A stretch of 64,000 bases of DNA from Tenacibaculum agarivorans (GTDB taxonomy: Bacteria > Bacteroidota > Bacteroidia > Flavobacteriales > Flavobacteriaceae). The stretch covers positions 1-64,000 of the forward strand of contig NZ_MSMP01000014.1 in the NCBI RefSeq assembly GCF_001936575.1. The letters run 5' to 3'. The position numbers were made by a program, and so were the translations under genes. This document shows positions 18,029 to 26,748 of this stretch, one piece after another. The notes under the pieces are model-generated. The model searched no databases, was not told where the DNA came from, and worked only from the letters and a program-made list of their open reading frames with translations. Every line of letters begins with the position of its first letter. The stretch's first letter is position 1.

Positions 18029-19585
18029 ATGGCTTCTATAAAAGTTAAACGAAGAATCTTATTTCTTGCCTTATTTGCTACAGGGTTATCCGGTATTGTT
18101 GCTGAATATTGTTTTGCTACGCTATCTACTTATTTTATTGGTGACTCTGTAAAGCAGTGGTCTATTGTAATCTCATTAATGTTATTTAGTATGGGATTAG
18201 GAAGTAGAATTACCAAATCTTTTGATGGAAACGTGTTTAAACTTTTCATCTTCACAGAGTTTTCTCTCTCGTTGCTAGTATCATTTTCTGCTGTTACAAC
18301 GTATTATTTAGCTACACAGTTAGAATATGTTTCTATATACATTTATACTATGGCTATTCTAACAGGAATGTTAATTGGAATGGAACTTCCTTTAGCCATG
18401 CGATTAAATAACGATTTTCAATCTTTAAAGCTCAATGTGGCTAACATTTTAGAAAAAGATTATTACGGTAGCTTAATTGGTGGATTATTCTTTGTTTTTA
18501 TTGGTCTCCCCTATCTTGGGCTCACGCATACACCTTTTATTCTAGGTTTTATCAATTTATTTGTTGCCATTCTCTTGCTTATATTTTTTAAAAATAAGTT
18601 GAATCGAAAAGAGAAAAACATATTGTTTTCTATTGCTGGAGGTTTAATTATCGTACTAATTACAGGAAATGTTTTTGCAGAAAAAATTATTTTACACGGC
18701 GAACAGAGCAAGTATAAAGACAAAATTGTTTTTCAAGAACAATCTATATATCAAAAGATTGTGGTTACCAAATGGAAGAATGATTATTGGCTCTATTTAA
18801 ATGATAATTTACAATTTTCAACTTTTGATGAACCCATGTATCATGAAGTTTTGGTACATCCAGTCATGCATATTTTAGATAAGCCTAAAAATATATTAAT
18901 TCTAGGTGGTGGTGACGGTTGTGCTGCTAGAGAATTATTAAAATATCCATCCATTCAAAAAATAACATTGGTCGACTTAGATAAAAAGCTTACTGATCTT
19001 TTTATTCATCAACCTGAATTGGCTGAAATCAATAAAAACTCATTAACTCATGATAAAGTAGACGTTATAAATCAAGATGGGTTTAAATATGTTTCCGAAA
19101 CAACTGAGTTTTTTGATCTAATTCTTATCGATTTACCTGATCCAAGAAATGTAGAATTGTCACATTTATATTCAAAAGAATTTTATGAATTATGCCATTT
19201 GAAATTAACTCCAAATGGAGGATTAATCACTCAAGCTGGAAGTCCATATTACACTCCTTATGCCTACAGGTGTATTGAGAAAACCCTAAAAAAATCTAAT
19301 TATAGTGTACTAGCTTTACACAATCAAGTACTTTCTATGGGAGAATGGGGTTGGATTTTGGGAAGTAAAAAACAACTTTCTAAACAGGAAATGCTTACCA
19401 AACTGAAATTAATAGACACAAACATCATTGAAACTAAATGGTTGAATACAGAAGCTATTCAATTAATTACTTCTTTTGGAAAAGATTTTTTTAGAAAGAA
19501 AAAATTAGATTCTATACAAGTAAATCAGATTAGTAATCCTGTGCTATATGATTACTATAATAAAGGAAATTGGGACATCTACTAA
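18029..19585 (+). CDS. Membrane-anchored polyamine aminopropyltransferase (spermidine/spermine synthase-like)
   Basis: 518-aa fusion-type protein. Residues 1-215 hold about seven membrane helices. Residues about 225-500 are a spermidine-synthase-like Rossmann domain with the AdoMet-site motif LGGGDG at 293-297, an acidic VDLD strand end and a DLPDP motif at 368-372 in place of the canonical DSTDP. Such enzymes move an aminopropyl group from decarboxylated AdoMet to an amine. Having the catalytic domain on a multi-helix anchor suggests a substrate in or at the membrane, or coupled export. It sits between the DUF350 and AdoMet decarboxylase genes with gaps of 1 and 2 bp. The acceptor is unknown. 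Confidence 0.9.
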   Translation: MASIKVKRRILFLALFATGLSGIVAEYCFATLSTYFIGDSVKQWSIVISLMLFSMGLGSRITKSFDGNVFKLFIFTEFSLSLLVSFSAVTTYYLATQLEYVSIYIYTMAILTGMLIGMELPLAMRLNNDFQSLKLNVANILEKDYYGSLIGGLFFVFIGLPYLGLTHTPFILGFINLFVAILLLIFFKNKLNRKEKNILFSIAGGLIIVLITGNVFAEKIILHGEQSKYKDKIVFQEQSIYQKIVVTKWKNDYWLYLNDNLQFSTFDEPMYHEVLVHPVMHILDKPKNILILGGGDGCAARELLKYPSIQKITLVDLDKKLTDLFIHQPELAEINKNSLTHDKVDVINQDGFKYVSETTEFFDLILIDLPDPRNVELSHLYSKEFYELCHLKLTPNGGLITQAGSPYYTPYAYRCIEKTLKKSNYSVLALHNQVLSMGEWGWILGSKKQLSKQEMLTKLKLIDTNIIETKWLNTEAIQLITSFGKDFFRKKKLDSIQVNQISNPVLYDYYNKGNWDIY

Positions 19586-19587
19586 CT

Positions 19588-19908
19588 ATGGAAAATAACA
19601 ACGAAAAATATATTGCTTTACAAGCAGAAATGTTTCATTATGATGTTTGGATACCTACAATAGATCCAGAAAAATTAAAACATAAAATATCTATCTTATT
19701 AACTGAGTGTGATTTCAACATTGTAAATTTTGTAGAGCATAACTTTCCTGTTAAAGGATACACAGCTGTCTGGTTATTAGCAGAAAGTCATTTAGCTATC
19801 CATACTTTTCCTGACCAAGAAAAGACTTTTTTACAAATAAGTAGCTGCAATAAAATAAAGTTAGAATTACTAAAACAAAAGATAAAAAGTGTAATTCAAC
19901 CTTCTTAA
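19588..19908 (+). CDS. speD: S-adenosylmethionine decarboxylase-like proenzyme
   Basis: 106-aa small prokaryotic (class 1B) AdoMet decarboxylase. It makes the aminopropyl donor used by the preceding gene product. The self-cleavage site is E66-S67, where S67 becomes the pyruvoyl group. The supporting residues H72 (in ESHLAIHT) and C87 (in ISSC) are in the expected places, so the enzyme should process itself and be active. Standard SpeD of this class is about 120-130 aa, so this is a slightly short form. The open frame extends back to a TTG at 19570 inside the previous gene; the ATG at 19588, 2 bp after the previous stop, is the natural start. Last gene of the cluster. Confidence 0.88.
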   Translation: MENNNEKYIALQAEMFHYDVWIPTIDPEKLKHKISILLTECDFNIVNFVEHNFPVKGYTAVWLLAESHLAIHTFPDQEKTFLQISSCNKIKLELLKQKIKSVIQPS

Positions 19909-20206
19909 AATTGCCAATTTCAAAATCTAAACCGTTATAGTAATACAATAATTATAGTTTTCATTAGTTAAAATTGAAATTTCAGTAAAACCAACTCCAC
20001 TAAATCGATTTATTTATCAACACGAAAACGTTTTAGTACTATTTCTACTTTTTATTATTAACAGTTTCGTAATAAATTCGTTCAATAATTAATTAATTAC
20101 TTTTTTCAAACCCTTTAAATAGAAAATTTAATAATTGAGTTTTCTAACCTTTAAGTTTATAGCTATAAAGAGTTAAACCTTTTAAATCCTTTAACAAAAC
20201 AAACCA
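19909..20206. other. Intergenic region upstream of the alpha-amylase gene
   Basis: About 300 bases without a gene. It holds two CG-centred palindromes (listed separately) and the long AT-rich amylase leader. TAAGTTTA at 20152-20159 is one base away from a -7 box. I see no convincing terminator for the preceding operon. Confidence 0.5.
20001..20034. promoter_or_regulatory. Paired CG-centred palindromes, possible LacI-type operators
   Basis: TAAATCGATTTA (20001-20012, perfect) and AAAACGTTTT (20025-20034, perfect) have centres 23 bp apart, close to two helical turns. A central CG in an AT-rich palindrome is typical of LacI/GalR-family operators, which control many sugar genes. No regulator gene is adjacent. 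Confidence 0.4.
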
Positions 20207-22834
20207 ATGAAAAAAACCTTAACAATAATGAAACTGTTCTTGATGCTTCTATTATTTCAAGGATTACACGCTCAAGATGAGGATGTAATGTTTCAGGCAT
20301 TCGATTGGAATGTACAAAATCAACCTGCTGGTCAAACATGGTATAATATAGTTACACAAAGTAGGAATGAATTAAATAGTGCTGGTGTAGATTTAATTTG
20401 GTTACCGCCAGTAAGTGACTCTGCAGCACCTCAAGGTTATTTACCTAGAGAGTTGTATAATTTTAATAGTGCCTATGGATCTGAAGCCCAATTAAGAAAC
20501 CTAATCAATCAATACCACGGTTTAGGCATAAAAATTATTGGGGATATAGTTATCAATCACAGAGTAGGTACTAATGATGCAGTTACGTTTACTAATCCTG
20601 CTTGGCCTACTACTTTTATTACGGCAGATGATGAGGGAAGAAACTTTGTAAATTTCCCAGTAGAATTTAGTATAAACTCTGATTATTTTCCAGGTACAGC
20701 TTTAAAGGCTGATGGATCTAATGGAACTTATGGACCTGCTAGGGATTTAGATCATAGAAATCCTGCTGTTAGACAGGAAATTAAAAACTGGATGAACTTT
20801 TTAAAAAATGATCTAGGATTTGATGGTTGGAGATATGATTTTGTGCATGGATATGATCCTATTTACAACAAGGAATATAATGATGCTACTCAGCCTTATT
20901 TTGCTGTAGGTGAGTTATTAGAAAGTAGTAGAGTTCAAACTAATAACTGGGTAAACTTTACACAACAATCATCATCAGCTTTTGATTTTAATACTAAAGT
21001 TACATTACAAAACGCTATTCGTGACAATAATATGTCTTACTTAAGAGATGGACAAGGAAGACCTTCTGGTATGATTGGAATTAATCCAGGAAAATCGGTT
21101 ACCTTTTTAGATAATCATGATACTGGCTTTGCGCAACAATGCTGTGGATCTAATTATGTTTTCCCAGGTGGTGAAACAAATTTAAGAAAAGGATATGCTT
21201 ATATTTTAACGCATCCAGGTAATCCAATGATCTTTTGGACACACTACTTCGATGCAGGTAATGGCGTTAGACAAGCGATTAAAGACCTTATTGCAATTAG
21301 AAAAGATGTAAGAATTTTTGCTAGCTCTTCTATTAATATTGCTGAAGCTAGAAATGATGTTTATGCTGCTTACATTGATGGTAGAAATGGAACTATTGCC
21401 ATGAAACTTGGTGGTGGTAATTGGTCTCCTCAAGGTTCTGGATGGACCTTAAGAACTTCTGGCACAGACTATGCTGTTTGGACTCAAGGTGGGAATACGA
21501 ATCCTCCTCCTCCTCCAACTCCTGCTGAACCATTTACGGTAAATTTTAAAAAGCCTAATAGCTGGAGTAATAATGTAAATGTATACTTATTTGATGCATC
21601 TACAAATTCAATTATTCCTGGGACCTCAGGTTGGCCAGGGCAATCTATGACTAATATATCTGGAACTCCTTGGTATTCTTATCAAGTTAATCCTCCTTCT
21701 ACTATATCTGCTCAAAACATCAGAGTCATTTTTAATGATGGAAATAATCAAACTGATGATTTATCAAGAAGTACAGATGGTTGGTACGATAATGGAACTT
21801 GGTCAGATAATTGTCCTTCAGATTGTAACGGTAGTACAAACCCACCAAATTCAAGTACTCAATTCACTGTAAACTTTAAAAAGCCTAATGGATGGGGAAA
21901 TGCTGTAAATGTATACTTTTTTGATAATGCAGCTAATGCAACTATAGCAGGCACTTCAGGATGGCCAGGACAATCCATGACTAATATTTCTGGAACTCCT
22001 TGGTATTCTTATCAAGTTACTATTCCTTCTGGAACTTCTTTAAATAACGTTAGATTAATTTTTAATGATGGTAACAATCAAACAGATGATTTAGCAAGAA
22101 GTTCTGATGGTTGGTATGATAATGGAACTTGGACTAGCTCTTGTCCTTCAGATTGTAGTGGTAGTAGTACTACACCTCCTAGCAATAGTGGAGTTACATT
22201 TAACTTTTTAAGAACTTCGTCTTGGGGAAATACAGTAAACGTATACTTATATAATACAGCTACAAATTCAACTTTAGCAGGAACTGCTGGTTGGCCAGGA
22301 CAACAGATGAATAATCAAGGTGCTAGTTCATGGTCATTTTTAACATTTGCTATTCCTAATGGTGTTTCTACCAACAATATTGGAGTAGTATTTAATAATG
22401 GAAATGGACAACAAACAGTAGACTTATCTAGAGGTACTTCAGGCTGGTTTAGAATAACTGGTAGTTCTAATGGAAAAGCTACAGGTACTTGGACTAATAA
22501 CTGTACAACACAATGTACTTCTTCTAGAAATATTGCTATTCAATCAGATTCTTCTGAAAAATTTATTGAAAATAGTGATAATGTTACCATAGCTCCTAAT
22601 CCAATAATTGATAATGGAGTTTTACACATAAATACTTCTCAAAGAGGAACTTTAGAAGTGTCTCTAATCAATTTATTAGGACAATCGAGCCTTATTTTTA
22701 AAGGTAAAAAAGATCCAGGAAGTCATAAAATTCCTGTTGATAGCAATAATTTCAGTAGAAATGGCGTTTACTTCATCAGTACGAAATTGAATGGTGTAAA
22801 TATATCAAGTCCAATAAAAGTACTAAAAAGATAG
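20207..22834 (+). CDS. Secreted GH13 alpha-amylase with three starch-binding modules and T9SS tail
   Basis: 875-aa extracellular enzyme that hydrolyses internal alpha-1,4 bonds in starch or glycogen. Signal peptide residues 1-22 (ending GLHAQ). GH13 barrel about 25-430, with region I DIVINHRVG, nucleophile D211 in GWRYDF, acid/base E236 in VGELLE and D305 in FLDNHDT. Three carbohydrate-binding repeats of CBM26-like type lie at about 443-537, 552-648 and 662-771, joined by Pro/Asn/Ser linkers. A type IX secretion sorting domain (about 791-875, starting IAPNPI and ending with a KVLKR tail) directs it across the outer membrane. The first two modules are nearly identical, which indicates recent duplication. 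No SusC/SusD genes are nearby. Confidence 0.95.
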   Translation: MKKTLTIMKLFLMLLLFQGLHAQDEDVMFQAFDWNVQNQPAGQTWYNIVTQSRNELNSAGVDLIWLPPVSDSAAPQGYLPRELYNFNSAYGSEAQLRNLINQYHGLGIKIIGDIVINHRVGTNDAVTFTNPAWPTTFITADDEGRNFVNFPVEFSINSDYFPGTALKADGSNGTYGPARDLDHRNPAVRQEIKNWMNFLKNDLGFDGWRYDFVHGYDPIYNKEYNDATQPYFAVGELLESSRVQTNNWVNFTQQSSSAFDFNTKVTLQNAIRDNNMSYLRDGQGRPSGMIGINPGKSVTFLDNHDTGFAQQCCGSNYVFPGGETNLRKGYAYILTHPGNPMIFWTHYFDAGNGVRQAIKDLIAIRKDVRIFASSSINIAEARNDVYAAYIDGRNGTIAMKLGGGNWSPQGSGWTLRTSGTDYAVWTQGGNTNPPPPPTPAEPFTVNFKKPNSWSNNVNVYLFDASTNSIIPGTSGWPGQSMTNISGTPWYSYQVNPPSTISAQNIRVIFNDGNNQTDDLSRSTDGWYDNGTWSDNCPSDCNGSTNPPNSSTQFTVNFKKPNGWGNAVNVYFFDNAANATIAGTSGWPGQSMTNISGTPWYSYQVTIPSGTSLNNVRLIFNDGNNQTDDLARSSDGWYDNGTWTSSCPSDCSGSSTTPPSNSGVTFNFLRTSSWGNTVNVYLYNTATNSTLAGTAGWPGQQMNNQGASSWSFLTFAIPNGVSTNNIGVVFNNGNGQQTVDLSRGTSGWFRITGSSNGKATGTWTNNCTTQCTSSRNIAIQSDSSEKFIENSDNVTIAPNPIIDNGVLHINTSQRGTLEVSLINLLGQSSLIFKGKKDPGSHKIPVDSNNFSRNGVYFISTKLNGVNISSPIKVLKR

Positions 22835-22869
22835 CATGATAGTTTTTTTATGCTAGTAATCCCCTAAAG

Positions 22870-22908
22870 AAAAATCGGTTGTTTATAATTAATTAACAAC
22901 CGATTTTT
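22870..22908. terminator. Bidirectional terminator between amylase and glyA genes
   Basis: A 13-bp perfect stem AAAATCGGTTGTT/AACAACCGATTTT (22871-22883 with 22895-22907) lies between two convergent genes. Confidence 0.85.
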
Positions 22909-22956
22909 ATATATAATTAATCTGTATTTTCTTTACGATAATGAAAGAGTTTACTA

Positions 22957-24231
22957 CTACATCACAAATAATCTTCTGTAATGCATTAAATCATGAACTT
23001 TAGTTCCAATTTCTTTCAACTTCTCGTCGTTATCTGCATTCTGAATTGCTTCATCTATTAAATCCACAATAACAGTCATATCTTCTTCAACCAATCCTCT
23101 AGTAGTAACTGCTGGTGTTCCTACTCTAATTCCAGAAGTAACAAATGGTGATTCAGTATCAAAAGGTACCATGTTTTTATTTACTGTAATTTCTGCTTTA
23201 CCTAAAGCTAATTCTGCATCTTTTCCAGTAATCCCTTTATTTCTAAGATCAATTAACATCATATGATTGTCTGTTCCTCCAGAAATAATATGATATCCTT
23301 TAGCTACAAATGCCTCAGCCATTGCTTTTGCATTTTCTCTAACTTGAACTTGGTAATCTAAAAACTCATCTGTTAATGCTTCTCCGAAAGCAACTGCTTT
23401 AGCAGCAATTACATGCTCTAAAGGCCCTCCTTGGTTTCCTGGAAAAACAGCTCCATTTAATAAAGAAGACATTTTCTTCAGTTTTCCACTTTTTAACGTT
23501 AATCCAAATGGGTTTTCAAAATCTTTCCCCATCATAATCATTCCTCCTCTAGGACCTCTTAGTGTTTTATGCGTAGTTGTAGTTACAATATGGCAATGAG
23601 GTAACGGATCATTTAAAATTCCTTTAGCTATTAATCCTGCAGGGTGAGAAATATCTGCCATTAATATAGCTCCAACGCTATTTGCTATCTCTCTGAACTT
23701 TTTAAAGTCCATATCTCTAGAATATGCAGATGCTCCAGCTATAATTAACTTTGGTTTGTGCTCTTCTGCTTGCGCTTTAATCTGATCATAATCTAACATA
23801 CCTGTTTCTTTATCTACTCCATAAAAAACAGGGTTGTATAATTTACCTGAAAAGTTTACTGGTGAACCATGTGTTAGGTGACCTCCATGCGATAAATCAA
23901 AACCTAAAATAGTATCTCCTGGCTGTAAACATGCTGCAAAAACTGCTGTATTTGCTTGACTTCCTGAGTGAGGCTGAACGTTCACATATTCAGCTCCAAA
24001 AAGCTCTTTAGCTCTATCTATAGCAATTTGCTCTACCACATCAACTACTTCACATCCTCCGTAATAACGTTTTCCTGGATATCCTTCAGCGTATTTGTTG
24101 GTTAAAACTGAGCCTTGCGCTCTCATTACATATTCACTTGTAAAATTTTCAGAAGCTATCAGCTCTAAACCATTTAGCTGACGCTCTTTCTCCTCTTGAA
24201 TTAAATCAAATATTTGATGATCAAACTGCAT
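22957..24231 (-). CDS. glyA: Serine hydroxymethyltransferase
   Basis: 424-aa PLP enzyme that interconverts serine and glycine with tetrahydrofolate and supplies one-carbon units. The PLP lysine lies in [14 protein letters not shown]. The N-terminal [26 protein letters not shown] and [13 protein letters not shown] motifs are intact and the length is normal. It starts 1 bp after the stop of the LETM1-like small gene, so it is translationally linked to it. The pre-insertion arrangement was probably proline dehydrogenase - LETM1-like - glyA. Confidence 0.98.
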   Translation of the reverse strand: MQFDHQIFDLIQEEKERQLNGLELIASENFTSEYVMRAQGSVLTNKYAEGYPGKRYYGGCEVVDVVEQIAIDRAKELFGAEYVNVQPHSGSQANTAVFAACLQPGDTILGFDLSHGGHLTHGSPVNFSGKLYNPVFYGVDKETGMLDYDQIKAQAEEHKPKLIIAGASAYSRDMDFKKFREIANSVGAILMADISHPAGLIAKGILNDPLPHCHIVTTTTHKTLRGPRGGMIMMGKDFENPFGLTLKSGKLKKMSSLLNGAVFPGNQGGPLEHVIAAKAVAFGEALTDEFLDYQVQVRENAKAMAEAFVAKGYHIISGGTDNHMMLIDLRNKGITGKDAELALGKAEITVNKNMVPFDTESPFVTSGIRVGTPAVTTRGLVEEDMTVIVDLIDEAIQNADNDEKLKEIGTKVHDLMHYRRLFVM

Positions 24232-24232
24232 T

Positions 24233-24529
24233 TTATATGTCTTTATTTTTAGTGTTTGTCCTAAATGAACTTGGTAACATACTAGGTATTAACTTGAAGA
24301 ACAAAAATAACCATAAAGTTCCAGCTGGTAACATAAAAATTAAAAAAGCGGGAATTAGTTTTAACAAACTTTTAGTTTGACTTTTTACTTTTTGTTGTTC
24401 TTCGCTATTAAGCTTTTTGTAAAATGATTTTTTTACTAAAGAAAATAGCTCTTTAGTTCTATTAAACTCAAGTATAAAACATGATTTATAAAATAGAAAT
24501 CGCTGTTTTATAACATGAAATTTAATCAT
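24233..24529 (-). CDS. Small LETM1-like membrane protein
   Basis: 98-aa protein. From residue about 45 the segment [20 protein letters not shown] then [10 protein letters not shown] resembles the hydrophobic core of LETM1-domain proteins (LLP-G-x-L...LPS-F). One or two membrane helices lie at about 54-82. The N-terminus is basic. The start codon overlaps the stop of the duplicated proline dehydrogenase fragment (TAATG), and its stop is 1 bp before glyA, so it belongs to the glyA transcript. LETM1 domains in mitochondria act in cation exchange; no function is known for such short bacterial forms, and the family call is by eye. Confidence 0.6.
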   Translation of the reverse strand: MIKFHVIKQRFLFYKSCFILEFNRTKELFSLVKKSFYKKLNSEEQQKVKSQTKSLLKLIPAFLIFMLPAGTLWLFLFFKLIPSMLPSSFRTNTKNKDI

Positions 24530-24759
24530 TATAATTTCCTACGTTTTTTCTCTATTTTTAATAAATTCAATTCTCTAGAAGTTTGTCCTTCAACAGAAGT
24601 ATTTTCTTCAGCTCTACGAATTAAATATGGCATTACATCTCTAACTGGTCCAAAAGGAACATACTTTACTACGTTATATCCTTCTTTGGCTAGATTAAAA
24701 CTAATATGATCACTCATTCCATATAGTTGGCCAAACCACATACGCTTGTCCTCTTTAAC
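24527..24759. repeat. 233-bp direct repeat, copy 1 (duplicated 3' end of the proline dehydrogenase gene)
   Basis: Aligns without gaps to 25483-25715 at an offset of 956 bp. I count five mismatches. The two copies flank an insert of about 720 bp carrying a lipoprotein gene. Copy 1 abuts the LETM1-like gene, whose start codon is inside the repeat edge. Confidence 0.95.
24529..24741 (-). pseudogene. Proline dehydrogenase C-terminal fragment (duplicate)
   Basis: Encodes 70 residues from MWFGQLYGMSDHI to KIEKKRRKL. They match the C-terminus of the intact protein encoded at 25485-26648 with two substitutions (A to V and I to L). It has no N-terminal catalytic barrel and no promoter of its own. It is a remnant of the duplication, not a working enzyme. 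Confidence 0.85.
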
Positions 24760-24769
24760 AACTATTAGT

Positions 24770-25300
24770 TTATTTATCTATTGTTATTCTTCCACTTATG
24801 ATGGCTTTACCCGCTTCTCCAACATATTCTAAATCTTTAAATTCAACAACCCATCTATTCTTATTTATTTTAAGATTGAAAGTCTGTTCGCTTTCGTTAA
24901 AAAAATAAGGATTTCCTACATCAAAACTTGAAAAAGATTTATTACCACCAACACCACCAAAAATAAACGTAGGGTATATACCACTTTTTATATTTTCTAC
25001 TTTATCTTCTGATATTGTAAAGTCTATACCAAGGCGATTGGGATTATAACCTCCAAAATTTGCTATTAATGAATTGTTAGGGTCTTCTATTATTAGCTGA
25101 ATACTATGTTCTAAATTAAAAGTCGAATTCACAACTCTCTTTGTGATTTTTAATTCAGAATCTCCATTATTTATTATTTCTCTTGTATCTCCATTAATTG
25201 TTAAATAAGTTTCAGGTAAATTATTCTCTTCATCATCATTTGAACAACTAGATACAATAATCGTGATTAATAAAATTGATAATAATTTAAATATTTTCAT
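24770..25300 (-). CDS. Surface lipoprotein of unknown function, inserted between two copies of the proline dehydrogenase 3' end
   Basis: 176-aa lipoprotein. The signal peptide ends in the lipobox VSSC at about residues 16-19, followed at once by SNDDEE. This acidic stretch fits the Bacteroidota lipoprotein export signal for display on the cell surface. The mature domain (about 155 aa) is beta-rich and not recognised. The gene and about 185 bp upstream form the material lying between the two 233-bp repeats, so it arrived with the duplication event. The stop codon lies 10 bp from the inner edge of copy 1. Confidence 0.8.
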   Translation of the reverse strand: MKIFKLLSILLITIIVSSCSNDDEENNLPETYLTINGDTREIINNGDSELKITKRVVNSTFNLEHSIQLIIEDPNNSLIANFGGYNPNRLGIDFTISEDKVENIKSGIYPTFIFGGVGGNKSFSSFDVGNPYFFNESEQTFNLKINKNRWVVEFKDLEYVGEAGKAIISGRITIDK

Positions 25301-25482
25301 TGTATGTTTTTAATAACAGTTCGTTTTTTATTCTTTTTCTGTTTATTTTGAATGAATTCTGGCTAACGTCTAATTATTTTATAAAAGTTCTTCAATAATT
25401 ATCATAAGTTTCATTTTCTTCTATATTAATGTATATATAATATTAATATTTTTTGAAAATTATGAAGTATGGCACATGACAA

Positions 25483-25715
25483 CATTATAGTTTTCTACGT
25501 TTTTTCTCTATTTTTATTAAATTCAATTCTCTAGAAGTTTGTCCTTCTACAGAAGTATTTTCTTCAGCTCTACGAATTAAATATGGCATTACATCTCTAA
25601 CTGGTCCAAAAGGAACATACTTTGCTACGTTATATCCTTCTTTGGCTAGATTAAAACTAATATGATCACTCATTCCATATAGTTGGCCAAACCACATACG
25701 CTTGTCCTCTTTAAC
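25483..25715. repeat. 233-bp direct repeat, copy 2 (within the intact proline dehydrogenase gene)
   Basis: Partner of 24527-24759. It covers the last 231 bases of the intact gene including the stop codon, plus two bases beyond it. Confidence 0.95.
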
Positions 25716-26648
25716 GATATTATATTTCTCTGCCAATTGCATTAAAAGATAAGAACTCTTTTCGTTATGGGTTCCTGCAAACAAAGCCATATTTTTATGC
25801 TCCATCATATAAAGAATAGCCTCATCATAATTTTCATCTGTCTTTTCTTTATTCTTACAAATTGGTGAAGGATAACCCATTTCTTCTGCTCTTTCTCTTT
25901 CTTTCTCCATGTAAGCACCTCTAACTACTTTCATTCCAATGTGAAAGCCTTTCTGATGGGCTCTTTGATGCAGTAATTTCAAATACTCCATACGATCATG
26001 TCTATACATTTGTAGTGTATTAAAAACAATCGCTTTTTCTTTATTATACGTTTCCATCAACTCTTCTACTAAATCATCAGCTGCATCTTGCATCCAGCTT
26101 TCTTCTGCATCTATTAATAAAGGAACATCTTTATCAAAAGCAATCTTACAAACTTTATGGAAACGTTTTTTTACTCGCTTCCACTCTTCTTGCTCTTCAG
26201 AAGTTAGTTCTTTTTGTTCTCCTATTTTCTGATACAAGCCAAATCTTCCAAAACCTGTAGGTTTAAAAACTGCAAATGGAATAGATTTTTTTTCTTCAGA
26301 GAAATTGATAATATTTATAATAGTTTCTACTGCACTATCAAAACTTTCTTCTTCTTCTTTACCTTCAACCGAATAATCTAACACACTATGAACGTGAGCT
26401 TGGTTGTACATCTTTTCTATATTCGGAATACAATCTTCTTCTGTAATTCCTCCACAAAAATGATCGAAAACTGTTGATCGAATTAAACCTTCAACTGGTA
26501 AATGTGCCTTTAATGCAAAATTGGTAACTGCTGTTCCAATTTTTACCATAGGCTGACTTTGTATTAAGCGAAATAAAAAGTAAGCTCTTTCTAACTCAGA
26601 ATCAGACTTTAACTTAAAAGCGACTTCTGTATTTTCAAAAAGTTTCAT
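25485..26648 (-). CDS. Proline dehydrogenase
   Basis: 387-aa FAD enzyme that oxidises proline to pyrroline-5-carboxylate, feeding electrons to the quinone pool. The beta/alpha barrel motifs are DAEESWMQDAADDL, GMKVVRGAYMEKERERA, FAGTHNEKSS and a C-terminal YLIRRAEENTS (proline and FAD contacts). The frame is open 28 codons upstream of the start I chose, but MKLFENTEVAF at 26648 is the expected N-terminus and a -7 box at 26680-26687 lies just upstream. The C-terminal 70 codons are duplicated downstream. It is divergent from aroB. Confidence 0.94.
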   Translation of the reverse strand: MKLFENTEVAFKLKSDSELERAYFLFRLIQSQPMVKIGTAVTNFALKAHLPVEGLIRSTVFDHFCGGITEEDCIPNIEKMYNQAHVHSVLDYSVEGKEEEESFDSAVETIINIINFSEEKKSIPFAVFKPTGFGRFGLYQKIGEQKELTSEEQEEWKRVKKRFHKVCKIAFDKDVPLLIDAEESWMQDAADDLVEELMETYNKEKAIVFNTLQMYRHDRMEYLKLLHQRAHQKGFHIGMKVVRGAYMEKERERAEEMGYPSPICKNKEKTDENYDEAILYMMEHKNMALFAGTHNEKSSYLLMQLAEKYNIVKEDKRMWFGQLYGMSDHISFNLAKEGYNVAKYVPFGPVRDVMPYLIRRAEENTSVEGQTSRELNLIKIEKKRRKL

Positions 26649-26679
26649 ACGTAGTATTAACCCGTTTATATTGTTAGCG

Positions 26680-26687
26680 CAAATATA
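26680..26687 (-). promoter_or_regulatory. -7 box of the proline dehydrogenase gene
   Basis: On the minus strand it reads TATATTTG, a full TAnnTTTG match. It lies 31 bases upstream of the ATG at 26648 and inside the longest open frame, which decides in favour of the shorter protein. Confidence 0.6.
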
Positions 26688-26748
26688 GAAGAGAACATTT
26701 AAATATTTTAATATTTTCTCTTTATTTTGCACGATATTTTAAGAATCC

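Noticed and set aside
21535..22520. Tandem repeats as a CRISPR array or VNTR
   Set aside because: The repeats are about 300 bp, in frame, and encode carbohydrate-binding modules of the amylase.
22860..22866. Shared TAATCCCCTAAA motif at about 22857 and 40719
   Set aside because: It occurs twice, near two terminators, but is short and low in complexity. With only two copies I cannot separate it from chance.
24527..25715. Insertion sequence or transposon carrying the lipoprotein gene
   Set aside because: No transposase, terminal inverted repeats or short target duplication is present. The 233-bp direct repeats are copies of the host gene, which fits homologous integration better.
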